From assembly GCA_030549335.1 (NCBI GenBank), contig CM060188.1, positions 64,610,696 to 64,674,695 on the forward strand: a stretch of 64,000 nucleotides of DNA, given 5' to 3'. This document shows positions 22,284-38,899 of the stretch, piece by piece. The stretch comes from Pontederia crassipes. Its lineage: Eukaryota > Streptophyta > Magnoliopsida > Commelinales > Pontederiaceae. The notes beneath the pieces are model-generated. The model saw nothing but the letters and a program-made list of their open reading frames with translations. It was not told the DNA's origin and did not search any database. Numbering within the stretch: the first letter of the stretch is position 1; the number at the start of each line of letters is the position of its first letter. The position numbers were made by a program, and so were the translations under genes.

Positions 22284-25200
22284 TGCAACGCCCCGCAGAG
22301 TCGTTCCAGTGACGCTACATAATTTTCTATAAATTATTTTTATGGAATAAAACTTATTAAGTGCATAATATAAATAATAAATGTGGAAGAATTTTCAATA
22401 ATAATAATTAATAATTCATAATATTCAAAATAACTAAAATATCAATAAGTCGGAAATAATAAAAATTAGACAACTCAATTTAGAACATGTGCAACATCTA
22501 TCTGTCACTGTCCTCTATCAAAGCACTCTCATCTGTATGGATTCAGATACAGGAAAATATCCATTAATATAAAAATACTCAGTACGTATGGTCTACTAAA
22601 TATCAATATGCTCAATCGAAAATAAGATCTAATCAATAATGAGTCAAATGAGCAATCAATACAATAATCAATTAGCAATATAATAATTTATCAATATGAA
22701 TAATTATATTAGGCTATGGTCAAAAGATCAATTAATAGTGATAATAATTAATAATTACTCGATTAACTAGATCGATGATTTAATATAATAATAGGACAAT
22801 AAAGTCATAGATCAATAGGAAGAATCAAGAAAATGTAATAAAACTTATCAATATTAATTTAGCAATTAAATTCTGATCACCATGACACTATTCAATTTAA
22901 TAATTTTCAATTCAATATCAATGGTCAATGATCAATAACAATTCCATTCGATTCAATGGGCGGAGGCAATGCTAGTCAACGCTAGTATCCAAATGATCAT
23001 GACCTATTCAATTCAATTCGATTTCAATCCAACTCAATTCGATTCGATTTTAATTAATTATAATACTCGCAGTTATCCAATTCAATGGAGAACGCTCAGT
23101 CAATTAAGGGACACCATGCCACTTTTATGCAGGCCAATGGGGATCAGTGTCACGGTAAGCTTAATTCAATTTAATAGATTCATGTATGATGAGGGACGAG
23201 TGGCCATACACGGGACAGTCATAGCTTTTATACTATCTGTCCCATTCAATTTAATTCAATTCAATTGATCCCGACTTAATGGCAATCAGTGAACATAAGC
23301 CCAGTAGTTTTCGACTTTTATTTTGTTTACCTAAAATATCTATCTTTTAATAATTTAATTTATGTGAAATAAGATCCAATCAGAAATACTACTGGATCAG
23401 TATCATAATCAGTGATAAGATTGGATATAATAATAAAATATGATCAAATATGATGATGATATGGTCTGATGTGATGATTAAATATGATAAAAGTATAATG
23501 AAGAATTATAGCAATATGATTAGCACAATCAATAATAATTCAATCAATAAATTATATTTCAATAATAATAACAAGATAATTATTATAAAACTGATGAAAT
23601 AATTAATTACTAAAATAACTTTCAATTCTCATAGATTCAATTATTCTGATTTTATTTTCTCTTTCCTATTCATTTACGGCCCTCATTGCCCTTTTTTTTG
23701 TTCTTTTGTCTTTCTCTCTCGTCTTACTTCACGGTCACTTAATTTCGAGGTTTAACTCTCGCTCTTCTTATTTTCCTCTCCTTCTCTTTACCCTTTTCTC
23801 CCTCCTTAACTTCCATCCACCCGTACTGGCACCATCAATCTCTTTTTTTCTTTTTGCTTTTATCCCTTCTCTCTCGTATTCTCTCCATTACTGTCCACCA
23901 ACAGAAAGCCTAGTTTTATTTCTTTCCCTGGGCAAAATGTCTTATTACTTTTTCTCCTCTCACCCTCTCGGTATAGTTGTAAGACCCGGCCCGACCCAGT
24001 CCGACCGATGTCGGATCGGTGTCCGGACACTAAAACAGTTCGTGGATCGTTCAAAACTCGATCATGGAGTTGACCCGCTTTGATCCAATCAAACACGGTC
24101 AAAATCCGGGTTCAACCGGCCGATCCGACCGGGTCAAATTATAAAATGTATAAAAAATAAAATGTACAAAAATTATTAATTTTTTTAGAATATCATATAT
24201 ATACACTTAAATTTATGTTTCAATATTCTTCTTTATCACATATATAAAATTTTATTGATATCTTTATTTTTTATAATTACTTACAAGATTTTTTATTTAA
24301 AAAATATTCAATTGATGTTTTAATTTATACTTACTTTATTATATTATTTTATCTGAATTATTATATTATATTATATTATATTATATTTTTGCTAAATAAC
24401 ATATTACATATTAATAATATTATAATAGTCATTTGAACTTATTTTATTTTTTTATTAATTTATATTATCCGATCCGACCATTCGGTTCGATCCGGTCCAA
24501 CCTGACTCGTTAAAAAATCCGAATCGATGGTCGAGTTGGGTCTTCGAATATTGTCTCTCGGTATTGACTGCCCTTTTATTTATTTTTTTCCTCGACGCCG
24601 AACGCTGCATGAATCATCTTCTCGATTCTCTCTCTCCCTTAATTCTCTCTCAATTTCTCTTACGCCCTTACATCTTCTCTCTCCAATTCATTTACTCTCT
24701 CATGTAAATACCATGTTTTTGCCCTTCAATTTGCATTGCGTATTTCAACATCTCTTTCATTTTCTCTCTCCAATTTTTTTCTTCAACTCTTTCCTTAACG
24801 AAAGACTTTTCTTCTTTTGTTTCGGCGTAAAACGCCCCATTGCGAGAACTCATCTTGGCGCAAAAACTCTTTAGAGTTGATCATACCATTATTATAATCA
24901 CACGAGTGCAAATAATAAACCTACGGATTACCGGTCCTTTCACGCTTTCGACATCGAATTACACCTTGCCGTCAATTGGACGTTACGATTTTGTCGCTCA
25001 ACACCGAGAACTAGAGAAAGAAACTTCTTTGATGGTTGGCCCTAAAAATTTATTTATAGGGCTTTTATTCTTGATTTTTCATCTATCTATAACTTCCGAT
25101 TCCAATCAAATTTAATCTTTTAGTTAAATCTCTTTTAACAAATTCTCATTTATTCCAATAAATAAATAAATTTCGAATTTAATTAAATAACCCATAATAC

Positions 25201-25341
25201 ATATTATCCTTAATTAATCTCCTCCCCTATTTTTCATTTATTTTTGGAATTATAAATTATAATAATATTAGTGTCCATATTTCTCAAATTAAAAATATTA
25301 AAATATTCTTTTTTCAATTCACAAAAATTGAGGTCGTTACA
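22284..25341 (-). repeat. Left LTR (3' LTR in element orientation), 3058 bp
   Basis: Its first ~780 bp match the right LTR in pieces, for example GCAATATAATAATTTATCAA, CTATGGTCAAAAGATCAAT and ACTATTCAATTTAATAATTT. The final ~100 bp also match. The middle (about 23065-25245) has no counterpart in the right LTR. Adjacent to its inner end, on the minus strand, is the purine-rich text AAGGAGGTTATGA, the expected polypurine tract. Confidence 0.8.
23979..24547. repeat. Short-repeat-rich segment with GGGTCTT/AAGACCC ends, inside the LTR
   Basis: It starts GTAAGACCCGGCCCGACC and ends GAGTTGGGTCTTCG, giving a short inverted terminal match. Both sides are dense in GATCCGACC, GGTTCGA and GTCGGATCGG words, separated by an AT-rich centre. 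It could be a small TIR element or a diverged repeat of the LTR. Confidence 0.35.
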
Positions 25342-27470
25342 TCATAACCTCCTTAAAAATAAATTCGTCCTCAAATTTGCGTAAACGAAACCATATCATC
25401 TATCTAACAAATCTGAGAAATCTTTTCTTATCTCAACTTTTTATTTCTAAATGCCATCTTCATCTTCATGATGAGTCATACATATGCCATGTCTCCATTT
25501 CAATTCGGTTCCTCCAATCTCGTTATGCTCGTATACGATTTGTTTCTTATATGTTATCTTCAACCTTTCCATGATGAGACAGACTTCGTTGCTTCATTAT
25601 TTTTTAACAAGAACTGTCGTCCATCAACTTCGCTCCAATTGATAGGTAAGCGACATGATCTACTATGTATACATGGCTGCGAAGGTGCCATGTCTAATGT
25701 CGGAATGGCGACTATTGCCACATACTAACTCCACCATGGGAGCTGATTGTTCCAACTATCACTCAAGTCCAATGTACAAGTCCGAAGCATTTTTTTAAGT
25801 TCTAAATTATCTGTTCAGGCTACTCATCCATCTGTGGATGGAAGGCGACGTAGAAGTTCAACCACATCCCATTTTCTTTATAGATGCTCCATCAAAATTG
25901 GGCTATGCATAAATTCTTATCCAACGCAATGGATATTAGTACTCCATGTAGTCAGATAACCTCCTTAAAAAGAAATGAATGTCCATGAGGCTTTCGATGG
26001 ACTAACTTTTCTCTAATGGGTATGGCGTCAGCTATCATAGTATATCGATCATCTATTACCCATATCACATTGTGTCTATGCTGAGTTTTTGGAAGCCCTC
26101 TAACGACATCCATCATTATCTTTTCTTAATGTTATTGAGGATTTTCAGGATCTTGTAGTGCACCATGTGATCTCTAATGTTTAACTTTCATTTTTCAACT
26201 TTCCTTAATAATTTTGGTTTCATGCAAGATGTATTGTTATCCTTGCACTATCATTGCTAGCCTCTAGATTAACTTGGATGATGCAATTGCTCATTAGTCA
26301 TACTCCATTGGCTCACTCTCGGATGGGCAAGCGACCTTTCCATTTTTTTAGGATGGTAGTTGATGGTAAACTTGTAATCTTTCAGTAATTTAATCCATTT
26401 TTTTTTCACATGTTTATACCTTGTTGCGAGAAAGTGTACCTCAACTTTAGTGGTCTATGGAGAATTCAAGCTCTTCACCCTACACGTTGTGTCACTGACT
26501 CTTGGGGTAAAGACCACAATTGTTAATTCAAGATCTAATTGTCTTGATGTGTTGACAATCATCTTCCTAGGTAGCATCAAGACGCACGCTATGTCGGTGT
26601 ATGCATCATCGTGGGTGACACAACCTCTTTGGACTGAAGGTATTTTAAGAAAAACATCATTTCCAATTCCTTCTCCAATTTCTAAAACCTATTTTAGCCT
26701 TTCCTGAGCCATTCAATTTTTTTATGTCCTTCTCAACGAGGTTCGTCCATGGTGATACAATCGTGAGGCCATTTGATGCGACTCTCCGATAATATTATAT
26801 AATTCTAAGTTTTTATCTCTAAAACACATTCTTTAGTTGAACTAATTTGGTTATAGCATCCATCTTTTGATATTCAATTTATGCCAATACTATTTCTGAG
26901 GAATATTATCTCATTCTGTCAAAATTTGTACTTCGGGATTTTGTCGTATATTTACTTCTCTTAATGTTTTGCAGTGCGATCTGCAAATGTTTCGCATGTT
27001 CCTCTAGGTTCGGCGAATGTATTAGAATGTCATCGATCTTGGGTTAACTAATATAGAAACAACTATAATTTTTCAACCTACTTGAATGTTATCCTTCCTT
27101 CATGCCATTATGTGTGCGCGCCATCACTTTTGCTAATGAGTTCAAGTGCTCGACTTTTTATGGCAATTATGAGCACCAACTAATCAATAATCTCCTTAGA
27201 AATATTGTTATAAGAATGTTCCATTAAACACTTTACTTTTCAATGATCGTTCTTTCATTTTTATGAAAAGAAAACTATGAACTATATCCATTCCATATAA
27301 GACATGTTATTTGGATACTATAACATATCTAAAGTCTAATTGAAGTGAAGATTACAATTTAGACTTGATTAAGCTTCAAGTCATGTGTCCTAACATATCA
27401 ATCTATTTAGGCGATTTCTGCATCATTCTTGAAGGCCTATTATTTTGTTGTTGCAGAGATTCGACCTGTC
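25342..27470 (-). pseudogene. gypsy pol remnants (reverse transcriptase, RNase H, integrase)
   Basis: Broken minus-strand frames contain HAKHLQIAL (reverse transcriptase end, near 26980), KDYKFTINYHP (RNase H connection, near 26370), NVIWVIDDRYTMIADAIPI (integrase core, near 26020-26080) and a decayed FHPQMD block (near 25830). The order fits Ty3/gypsy. Many stops; parts of protease and reverse transcriptase are deleted. Confidence 0.75.
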
Positions 27471-27479
27471 CAATCTCTT

Positions 27480-28311
27480 GTGAAGTGACACATTTTACCA
27501 CAATTTAGGCATGCTCTCGTCGCCCAATAACATTAACCGAGATGCATTTTGTGGCAGTGGTTGCATGATTCTCTATGTGATGGAGGCTCATTCCGTGTTG
27601 GATATGGCCTTCCATGGTTGTAGTTGTCTTTGTGCCGCTTCTCTCTTCTTTCATGTCTTCTATGTTTACTCCAAATACGATCCTGATCATTATCGATATG
27701 CATTTGAGTCGATTGAGTTGCGTTTGCATCATTATCATTTTCAAGCATGGTAGCGAATTCCGCCGCAACTTGAAGGGTCTGATAGTTATAACATTTTATC
27801 CTTCCTTGAAGGTTTGGCTTGAGACATTCCACTAATTGCTTAATGCGATTTCTCTCCGATTGTTGTCGAGTACCATACTTCTCCAACTTTAAAAATTCGA
27901 TCGTGTAATCCTTGACTATCATGGTACCCTATTGTAGATCTCGGTACTCCTTCCGTTTCCTTGCTCTTCGGAAACAGGTAAATAGTGATTTTTGAATATC
28001 TTTTTAAACTTTCTTTAGGAAATCAGATCCTTTCCAGAGAATGTGCTAGTCTATGTTGCTTTCCATCAATGTCTAGCGTCACCTGTCAAACGCCTCATAG
28101 CACATATATTCATGTCGTTCTCAGCGCAGTCTATCTTCATTAGTTTGGTCAATTTCTTCCAACCACCTATACTCTTTCTCGAAGTCGCCCTTCCCATCAA
28201 ATTGGGGAGGCTGTAATCTGAGAAAGCTCTTAATAATCTCTTTTCGATCATCGTGAGGAGGAATATCACTCTAGGTATTGCTATATTCTCTATATGTTGA
28301 ACGAGATTCAT
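27480..28311 (-). pseudogene. gypsy gag remnant with zinc knuckle
   Basis: Minus-strand frames give FSDYSLPNLMG and LTKLMKIDCAENDMN (gag N-terminal part, 28066-28311), then FLKLEKYGTRQQSERNRIKQ (27800-27910), a basic stretch and CCHC-type knuckles (CNHCHKMHLG and CLNCGKMCHF). Stops and shifts interrupt it. Confidence 0.8.
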
Positions 28312-28635
28312 ATGTTCCTCCTGATGTTTATCGACCCATTCATTATTTACTTGTGAGCCTTGGACCGCTTGGCCACTATCCTATGCATTTTGGGAATTGG
28401 ATCATCGATATCTACTTATCGATCCACGATAAAACTGATGAGAGGTCATCAACTTGGGAGACATCAATGTTCCCCAACAATAAACAATACGATACAATTC
28501 AATAAGTAAGAATTCAATATTGATATCACAATGAAAAACTTACTTGACCCTACTGGATGGCTACAGTGGTTGCTCATGACAGTTGCACATGAACTCAATT
28601 CTATCTATTAGAGGCAGCTAGGAATGCCTCTCCTT

Positions 28636-28648
28636 AGGCTCTGATACA
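28636..28648 (-). other. Primer-binding site, initiator tRNA-Met type
   Basis: The minus strand reads TGTATCAGAGCC just inside the LTR end, one base away from the usual TGGTATCAGAGC primer site. Confidence 0.7.
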
Positions 28649-29575
28649 TTTTGTAATGCCCTGAGGCTCACGTGACTTTCATGTGTTCAGAGTCGTCCCA
28701 GTGGTGCTACACAATCTTCTATAAAATATTTTTACGGAATAAAATTATTAAGTGCAGAATATAAAAAATAAATATGGAAGAATTTTCAATAATAATAACT
28801 AATAATCCATAATATTCAAAATAACTAAAATATCAATAAGTTCACAATTCTAATAAATGCGAAAATAAAAAAAAAAAACTAGACAACTCAATCTAGAACA
28901 TGTGCAACATCTATCTATCATTGAGCATAGCCATCTGCAGGATCATCCTTTATTAAACGGATCCAAGTATAAGAAAATATTTACGAGTATAAAAATACTC
29001 AGTACGTAGAATCTACTAAACAATCAATATGCTCAATTGAAAATAAGATATCTATATATATATAAAAGCAAAAGTAAAAGCATAGAGTATGAGAGCATGA
29101 CAAGTGGCCTCACGACAAAATGACATATATCATTTAATAATAAAGTATTAAGATTTAAAATAATAATATCAATTTAATTCAAATTATAGATATATATCTA
29201 TAATTCTAATAACATGGAAAGAAATCAAATACGTGCTAATCAAATCAATTATCCTTAGATAAAATAATTTTAGTTCTTTTAAATTTCATTAGATAAATCT
29301 AAGTTGATTATCTTATAATAATTAAAATTTTCGGAATTAAAAATAATTTAAAATAAATAATCCAATTTGAGTCAAATTGAAATTAATCTTTCTTTTTTTA
29401 TCAATTAGAGTATGTTGAAAATAAATAATATTTTTCTCTAAAAATAATGTGCAAATAAACAATAAACAGATGTCACATGGCATGTCCACATTTTTTTGAG
29501 AAAAGTTAACAAAATTAAATTATCTTCTGAAATTGAGAGTCTATATCTATCTATATATATACTGGTAATCGAAGT

Positions 29576-29686
<111 letters not shown>

Positions 29687-29689
29687 ATA

Positions 29690-30242
29690 TAATTTTTTTA
29701 CAAAAGAAAGAATAATCTAAGAGAGAGAGAGAGAGAGAGCATATATTTTTTTTACAAAATAAAGAATAATCTAAGAGAGAGAGAGAGAGAGCATTTTTTT
29801 TACAAAAGAAAGAATAATCTATATTATATTGGCCTTTGTTAATAATATCATTATCTTAAAAAAATAGAATAGAATCCTATAATTAGTTCATCAGATTAAT
29901 TATTTAAGTTACTTAACAATATATAGATGTAATATCATGTTCGTTTATCAGTATACAAATATCTTATATTAAACTATAACAAAATTCTAAGAAATAATTA
30001 AGAGAGAGAGAGGCTGCATATTTTTTTACAAAAAAAAATAATCTATATTATATATTATATTATAATATATATCATATTGGCCTTTGTTAATAATATCCTT
30101 ATCTTAAAAAATAAAATAAAATCCTATAATTAGTTCATCAGATTAATTATTTAAGTTACTTAACGATAGATAGATGTAATCTCATGTTCGTTTGTCAGTA
30201 TACAAATATCTTTAATTAAACTATAACAAAATTCTAAGAAAT
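29690..30242. repeat. Local tandem duplications inside the Helitron
   Basis: A short unit (GAGAGA, GCATATATTTTT, ACAAAAGAAAGAATAATCTA) is repeated three times at 29690-29815. A longer unit of about 200 bp (ATTGGCCTTTGTTAATAATA to AAATTCTAAGAAATA) is present at 29828-29995 and again at 30075-30242. Confidence 0.85.
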
Positions 30243-32159
30243 ACCAACAAACTTTGTGATTAATTCTTCAATGAGTAGATTTTAATAAGTGGCGCTTTTA
30301 ATTATCTCCAATAATATACTCATTTTCTAATTTATATTCTTTGCAAACTGGATTTTAATTAATCTTTTTTGAAAAATAGTAATCAGTAACGTACGTGTGT
30401 ACATGCATGGTCTACCACTTTCCATCATCGAAAAAATATAAAAAAAAAAAAAAGTCATGTCGGGACTCAAAATTTATTACTTTAATTATTTCCGAAAATT
30501 TTAAAAATGATTAAATATGAGTATGATTAAAGTAAATAATATTTCCTTTTTATAAGATAATGCACAAGTAAAATAAAATAAATATTATTTTCTTTTTAAA
30601 AGATAATGGATAGTATAATCAAATTATACCATTTAAAATAATGAATTCAATTTGAGTCCAACTAAGATTAACATTTCATTTTCAAAAGATAACGGATAAG
30701 TATAATAAAATAAATAATATTTTTGCTTCAAAAGATAACGTATTATTTTCAAATTTTAAAAATAAATGTTTCAATTTGAATATGATTAAAATAAATAATA
30801 TTTTCTTTATATAAATTTAATAATATTTTTTTTAAAAAATAATAATGTCTCCTTTTTAAAAAAAATTGTTATCGCCAAAATCTAAAAAATAAGTGACTCA
30901 ATTGAGTATGATTAAAATAAATAATGTTTCCTTTATAAAAAAACATGCACACTTACAATAAAATAAAGACAAAAAATCAATTTGAGTACTACTTAATAAT
31001 TTGATAATAAAAAAGGTAACACCTGTGACATAAAATTGAATTAGACATTTGTTAAAATAGTTTGATCACAACCATGGATAATGGGATTACCTTAACTTTG
31101 ATCAAATTCACTATTTAACTAATAAAAATATTAATATATATGTATTTTATTAATCTATGCTGAATGATTTACATATAATTTTTCTCATTTTTAGTAGAGT
31201 AATATGATCATTTAACGATTTTCACCCGTTAAATTTTTTTATAATGTTTGAAATTATAATTATACAATAATTAATCTTTTAATATCTGTGCATTGTAGGG
31301 GTCTTAATCATAATTATAACTTAATTATAATCATGATTCTTATCTTTCTATCTATATATATCTTATCTATAATTATAATATATTAGGTATCATAATATAT
31401 ATAACTTAAAAAAATCATGTCAAATTAGATTTAATCTTTTAGATAACAATATAATTTTGACAGTAAGTCATGAATTAAATGAATAATTAGACATGAGATT
31501 CCATGTATATAACTAATAACTCAACCTATAATTAAATTATGTTAAATATTAAATTTTTTTATTAATCTTTTTAAACGATGACGTTGATAGACATATATAA
31601 TGGTCATGTTCATGTTAACCTATTCCGTATTATCATGCTAATTCATAATATTTTTAATATATACAATATTGTTTGCCCATCATATATTTTATTTGATGAA
31701 TAGGAGATCACATTCTAAAACACGTATAAAGATATAAAAGATCTGAATCATAAATGCGACAAATGTAGAGCATATTTGATCAAATTTGATCAATTCATTA
31801 AGGACTTTTGCAATAATAAATTTTTTTAAGGGTTAAAAGAAATTATAAATTCCTACTTCAAAATCAATAACTCGACATTTGATATCTTCTTAACTTACAT
31901 ATTTTGAGTATTCTTAATCACAATTCTAATTATTTATTTATTCAATATTTGTATACAATAATTATATATACAATTGAGTTTCAAAAGTGAGGGTTGCCTC
32001 ACGCTCGCATCTTAATTTTTCTTAATGAGCATTATGTATATCTAACAACTTCATATAGTGACTAAATTATTTCAGCTAAAATACATGATGAATCTATTGA
32101 AACTCATTATTATAATGTTATTAAAAAGTTCATGTTACATGGATCGATATTAGAAAATC

Positions 32160-33030
32160 TTCTCCTTGCATGCAAAATGGTAGATGTACCAAACATTTTT
32201 CAAATAAATTGTTGACACAACCATAATAAAACAAATATGATTTATCTTATAATTAAAATAAGAGACGATGAAAGAACTATAAAGAAAAATGGTATTTGAG
32301 TTCGACAGTAGATATGACATACCACACAATCGGTTCCTATTAATATGGTATAGTGCTCTTTTTAATGTCGAATGGTGTAATCAATCAAGATCCATTAAAT
32401 ATTTATTTAAATATGTCAATAAATGGCATGATCATATTATTACCATTTTTCTAAAAGTGCTCAAGAGGAAGATTCATCAAATATTGTCGATGAGATAAAT
32501 ATGTATAATGATTGTCGGTATATAACATCTTGTGAACCTACTTGGAGAATTTTTTTTACTTTTCAATTCACGAACCACCTCTTGAAATATTAGCCTTTCA
32601 TTTACCAAAGAATAAAATGTTATATTATCTAATTATGATTTCATCGACATTATTGTTAATAGACCAAGTGTAAATGAATCAATATCTTTGTGTTGATTTG
32701 AGACAAATAAACAATACCCAAAAGCAAGAGAATTGACATTCACATGATCATCTATCAATGTTGGTTTGAAGTAGAATTTCCTCTAAAATTGTATGGAATA
32801 AAAATTGAAATATGGGAGAAAAGTAAAAATAACATATATTCTATTGGGAGGATTTTCTTTGTTGCACCATGAACTATATTATTTAACACTATTGTTAAAT
32901 GTAATTAAAGGTCTAACATGCTATGAAGATGTTAGAAAAACAATAATTGTGTTTATCAAACTTTTAAAAAACAAGTTATGCGCTTGGCTTATCAAATGAT
33001 GATAAAGAATATGTGGATGCTATAAAAGAG
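32160..33030 (+). pseudogene. Helitron replicase (Helitron_like_N region), decayed
   Basis: In broken frames: CMQNGRCTK (32170), [20 protein letters not shown] (32365), then SCEPTWRIF (32530), EPPLEILAFHLPKN (32580), YYLTLLLNVIKGLTCYEDV (32880) and DDKEYVDAI (33005). These are in the order of the Helitron-like N domain of plant Helitrons. Multiple stops and gaps; the helicase domain is missing. Confidence 0.85.
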
Positions 33031-33224
33031 GTAGGTAAGTGGAAGATCCTTTGTATCTGAAATAATTATTTGCTCAATTATTATTATCAAATTAGATGTC
33101 ACAACTCAAAAATATTTGACAATTTAATTTATTATGAAGTTCAATATCTTTAATATACATTGATTCCAAATGATAAATAAAAAAAGTTTGACTTATTATC
33201 TTTTTACTTATATTAACACGATTT

Positions 33225-33259
33225 GTAAGATTCGTGCATCACACGGGATCTTAGACTAG
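33225..33259 (+). terminator. Helitron 3' hairpin and CTAG terminus
   Basis: CGTGCATCACACG folds into a short stem-loop, followed by 11 bases and CTAG. This is the usual rolling-circle termination signal of Helitrons. Confidence 0.75.
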
Positions 33260-33792
33260 TAATCAATAATGAGTCAATTGAGTAATCAATACAATAATCA
33301 AATAGCAATATAATAATTTATCAATATGAACAATTATATTGGACTATGGTCAAAAGATCAATCAATAGTGATAACAATTAATAATTGCCCGATCAATTGT
33401 ATCAATGATTCAATATAACAATAGGATAATAAAGTCATAGATCAATAAGAAGGATCAAGAAAAGATCAGATAACCGATCAATATTGATTTAGCAATTAAA
33501 TGTCTGATCACCATGACACTATTCAATTTAATAATTTTTAATTCAATATCAATGGTCATTGGTCAATAACAATTTTATTCGATTCAATGGGCGAAAACAG
33601 TCAACGCCAGTATCCAAATGACCATGATCTATTCAATTAAATTCGATTTCAATCCAACTCAACTCAATTCGATTTGATTTTTATTCAATTCAATTCGGAA
33701 ATATTAATTATAATAATATTAGTGGCCATATTTCTCAAATTAAAAATATTAAAATATTCTTTTCTCAACTCACAAAAATTGGGATCGTTACA

Positions 33793-34969
33793 TGATAGGT
33801 GCTTAACGAATTGGAGAAGTCACTAATAAATTCGATCAATCGGACATTGATCGGTTATCGGTACTCGGCCAACCCATTATCTTATCGGACGGATATCGAG
33901 CTATTTAATAAGTGTCTAACCTCGTCCGTCCTGTTAAGACCTATCGGATCTTAACGTTCGAGCCGACAATTAGACAAATTGGACTAATCCATTAAAGTTT
34001 TCTAATTTTCTACAATGTCTTTAGCAAATTATCTATCTTATAAAACATAGTAAAAAAACATCATGATATGTTATTCCTTAATGTATTATTATATATTTTC
34101 TCATTGCATTGTCCAGTATAAAATAAGAGAAATAAAATATTTACGTGATTCGATTTATAGCCTACTTTCACTGAAGTAGTTCGGAAATTCATTAGGATGA
34201 AAATGAAATATTACATATTTGGTACTATATTAAGTAAATTAATAAATTATTGGTATTTTAGTAAAGAATAATGAACTAATAAATTAAATTAATAAAAATA
34301 AAAACTATTATTCTAGTAAGTTCAATTTATTAACGGTTAACATACGTGCGACTAATAAATTATTGGACAGATATTGAATGAATATCAGACTATTGGTACC
34401 GAGTAATTGTCCATCCTGATATAAGCCAGAGCCCATTAAGAATTTGGACGGGCTCAGACCTGAATTCAGTTAAATACTTTTAAAATTATCCAATTGAATT
34501 TCAATTAAGCTAACGATAAAAAATCTGTCTGCTAATAATTAACTGAAATTTCAATTAATAGCCGAATTAACTGTTAATTAAAATTTTATATATTATTATA
34601 TTTTTTGTAAAAACTTATTATATGCATATGAATTTATCATTTCTTTGTTTAATTAAATTTGATATCTTAACTATTTAAGAATTTTCATCTTATTACTATG
34701 CTCAAATGTAATATTTATGTTTTATTTTGGATAAATACTTATCTTTTACTTTATTTTTTCAGTTTTATGAATTTAATAATATTTTTATAATATATTTTTT
34801 GTTAAAACAGTGAATTAACCGTACCGAATCACAGTTTTCAATTAGAATATTGGTTAATTTTTTTTTCAATTCGGATATTGGTTAAATTTTTTTGATCGAT
34901 TTGATTAATTAATCGGATCATCGTATTAGTTAATTAATCGAATCAATAGTTGTTCACCTCTAGAACCCC
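33793..34969. other. AT-rich intergenic DNA
   Basis: No gene is seen. A few GC-richer phrases (ATCGGTACTCGGCC, 33860) and a Pro/Ser-free stop-rich text suggest old repeat DNA. Confidence 0.4.
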
Positions 34970-35420
34970 AATTTAAATCAGATTAATTTTTTAAAATAAA
35001 TAAAATCGTCCACTTAAAATAGAACTCTATCAAAAAATTGAGTCCAATACACGGACCAAATACATTTTTAAAATTATTACAATTAAAATATTGTTGCAAA
35101 TTTTAAATAATATTTTAGAATTTTATCTTCTCTTACTGGTGTGTATTAAATCAAATATATTATTAACTTATTATTATGTAATTAAACTTCATCATTAAGT
35201 TATTAATCTATTTTAGTAAAATTTGTACAAGATTAATTAGAAGATTTATAATGCGATAAGATTTATTTACTTTAAAAAGTTAAGCTTAGAGTTAATTTTT
35301 TAAATAACTACGTATATTTAATGTTTATATTTTTTTAAAAAACATTATTATTTAAGAGTTTGGGATCTGATAATATCCAGATCGTCTAAGTCCATTTTGT
35401 CTCTGGGAAAAATTAGGGTG
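34970..35420. repeat. Dispersed AT-rich repeat, copy 1
   Basis: Shares ordered blocks with 58640-59170: ACTTAAAATAGAACTC against ATTTAAACTAGAACTC; CCAAATA then TAAA.ATTAT.ACAATTAAA; ATCAA.TATATT then TTATTATG; and the end GATCTGATAATATCCAGATCGTCTAAGTC against the copy-2 phrase GAAACTGCCTAAGTC. Confidence 0.6.
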
Positions 35421-36031
35421 CGTTAAAAAAATCACATTTTTTCCACGAAAAAATCTCACCCCTAGAATAATCGAGTTGAAAATGCCGATATATGTCGAAC
35501 AAAAAAGAATCACGTATTAGTTTAAAATTTGATAATGTATAGGATTTTTTTTTGCGTTTTATCATGATACAATGATTTTTTTTTATTTTGCTATCAGGTC
35601 TACCATTAATCAAATAGCATTATCCAATTTTATCCCGAGTAGCCATATACTAAGCACTGATAGATCATTTTTTTCTTTTCCTATCTAAATGCTTGCCCAT
35701 ATATAGACAATTTGTTGTGATCATTATTGTCAAGCACTACACAAATGCGTGTACAAAATTATATTTGGGTTTTTACGAAACCACATTAAGACAACAGTCA
35801 AGATGAAGCACAGAACTGACTAAACTATGTAACCATTCCTTTGGGAGCCAATTGTTTGAGATTTACCATGCCGGAAAAAATGAAATGAGCAACGAAAAAG
35901 GCGACTTCTAATTCTCTTTTAGCTCGTAAGAATGGCAAGATCAATAGGGCAAAAGAATTTTGCTTCCCAAAGAAGCCCACGAGTAGTTGCATAATTTGGA
36001 GAATCCAAAACCGCAAGTGTAATAGAACAAT
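35421..36031. other. Region downstream of RPS3
   Basis: Contains the RPS3 3' UTR (proximal to 36031) and AT-rich DNA. A weak minus-strand frame at 35825-36016 has no recognised domain and is UTR-like. Confidence 0.4.
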
Positions 36032-38672
<2,641 letters not shown>

Positions 38673-38899
38673 TTAGGGCAACGAGGGTACTCTCGTCAAT
38701 TGGGAAACCTCATCTGTTTGTAAATTCGAAATGGGCTTGATTTGGGTTAGGGCTTGAATTGGGGAACGATGAATAAGAAAGAAGGGGAGGATAGTCAATT
38801 AAAAAGATCAAAATATATAAAGAGGATATAAATTTCTCTTTTTCCAATGATAATTTGATTGGATTGAGAATAATAAGACTAATTTGATTGAGTGCTTCT

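Noticed and set aside
24103-24130. tRNA-like GGGTTCAA word
   Set aside because: No cloverleaf can be drawn; it is part of a short-repeat-rich LTR segment.
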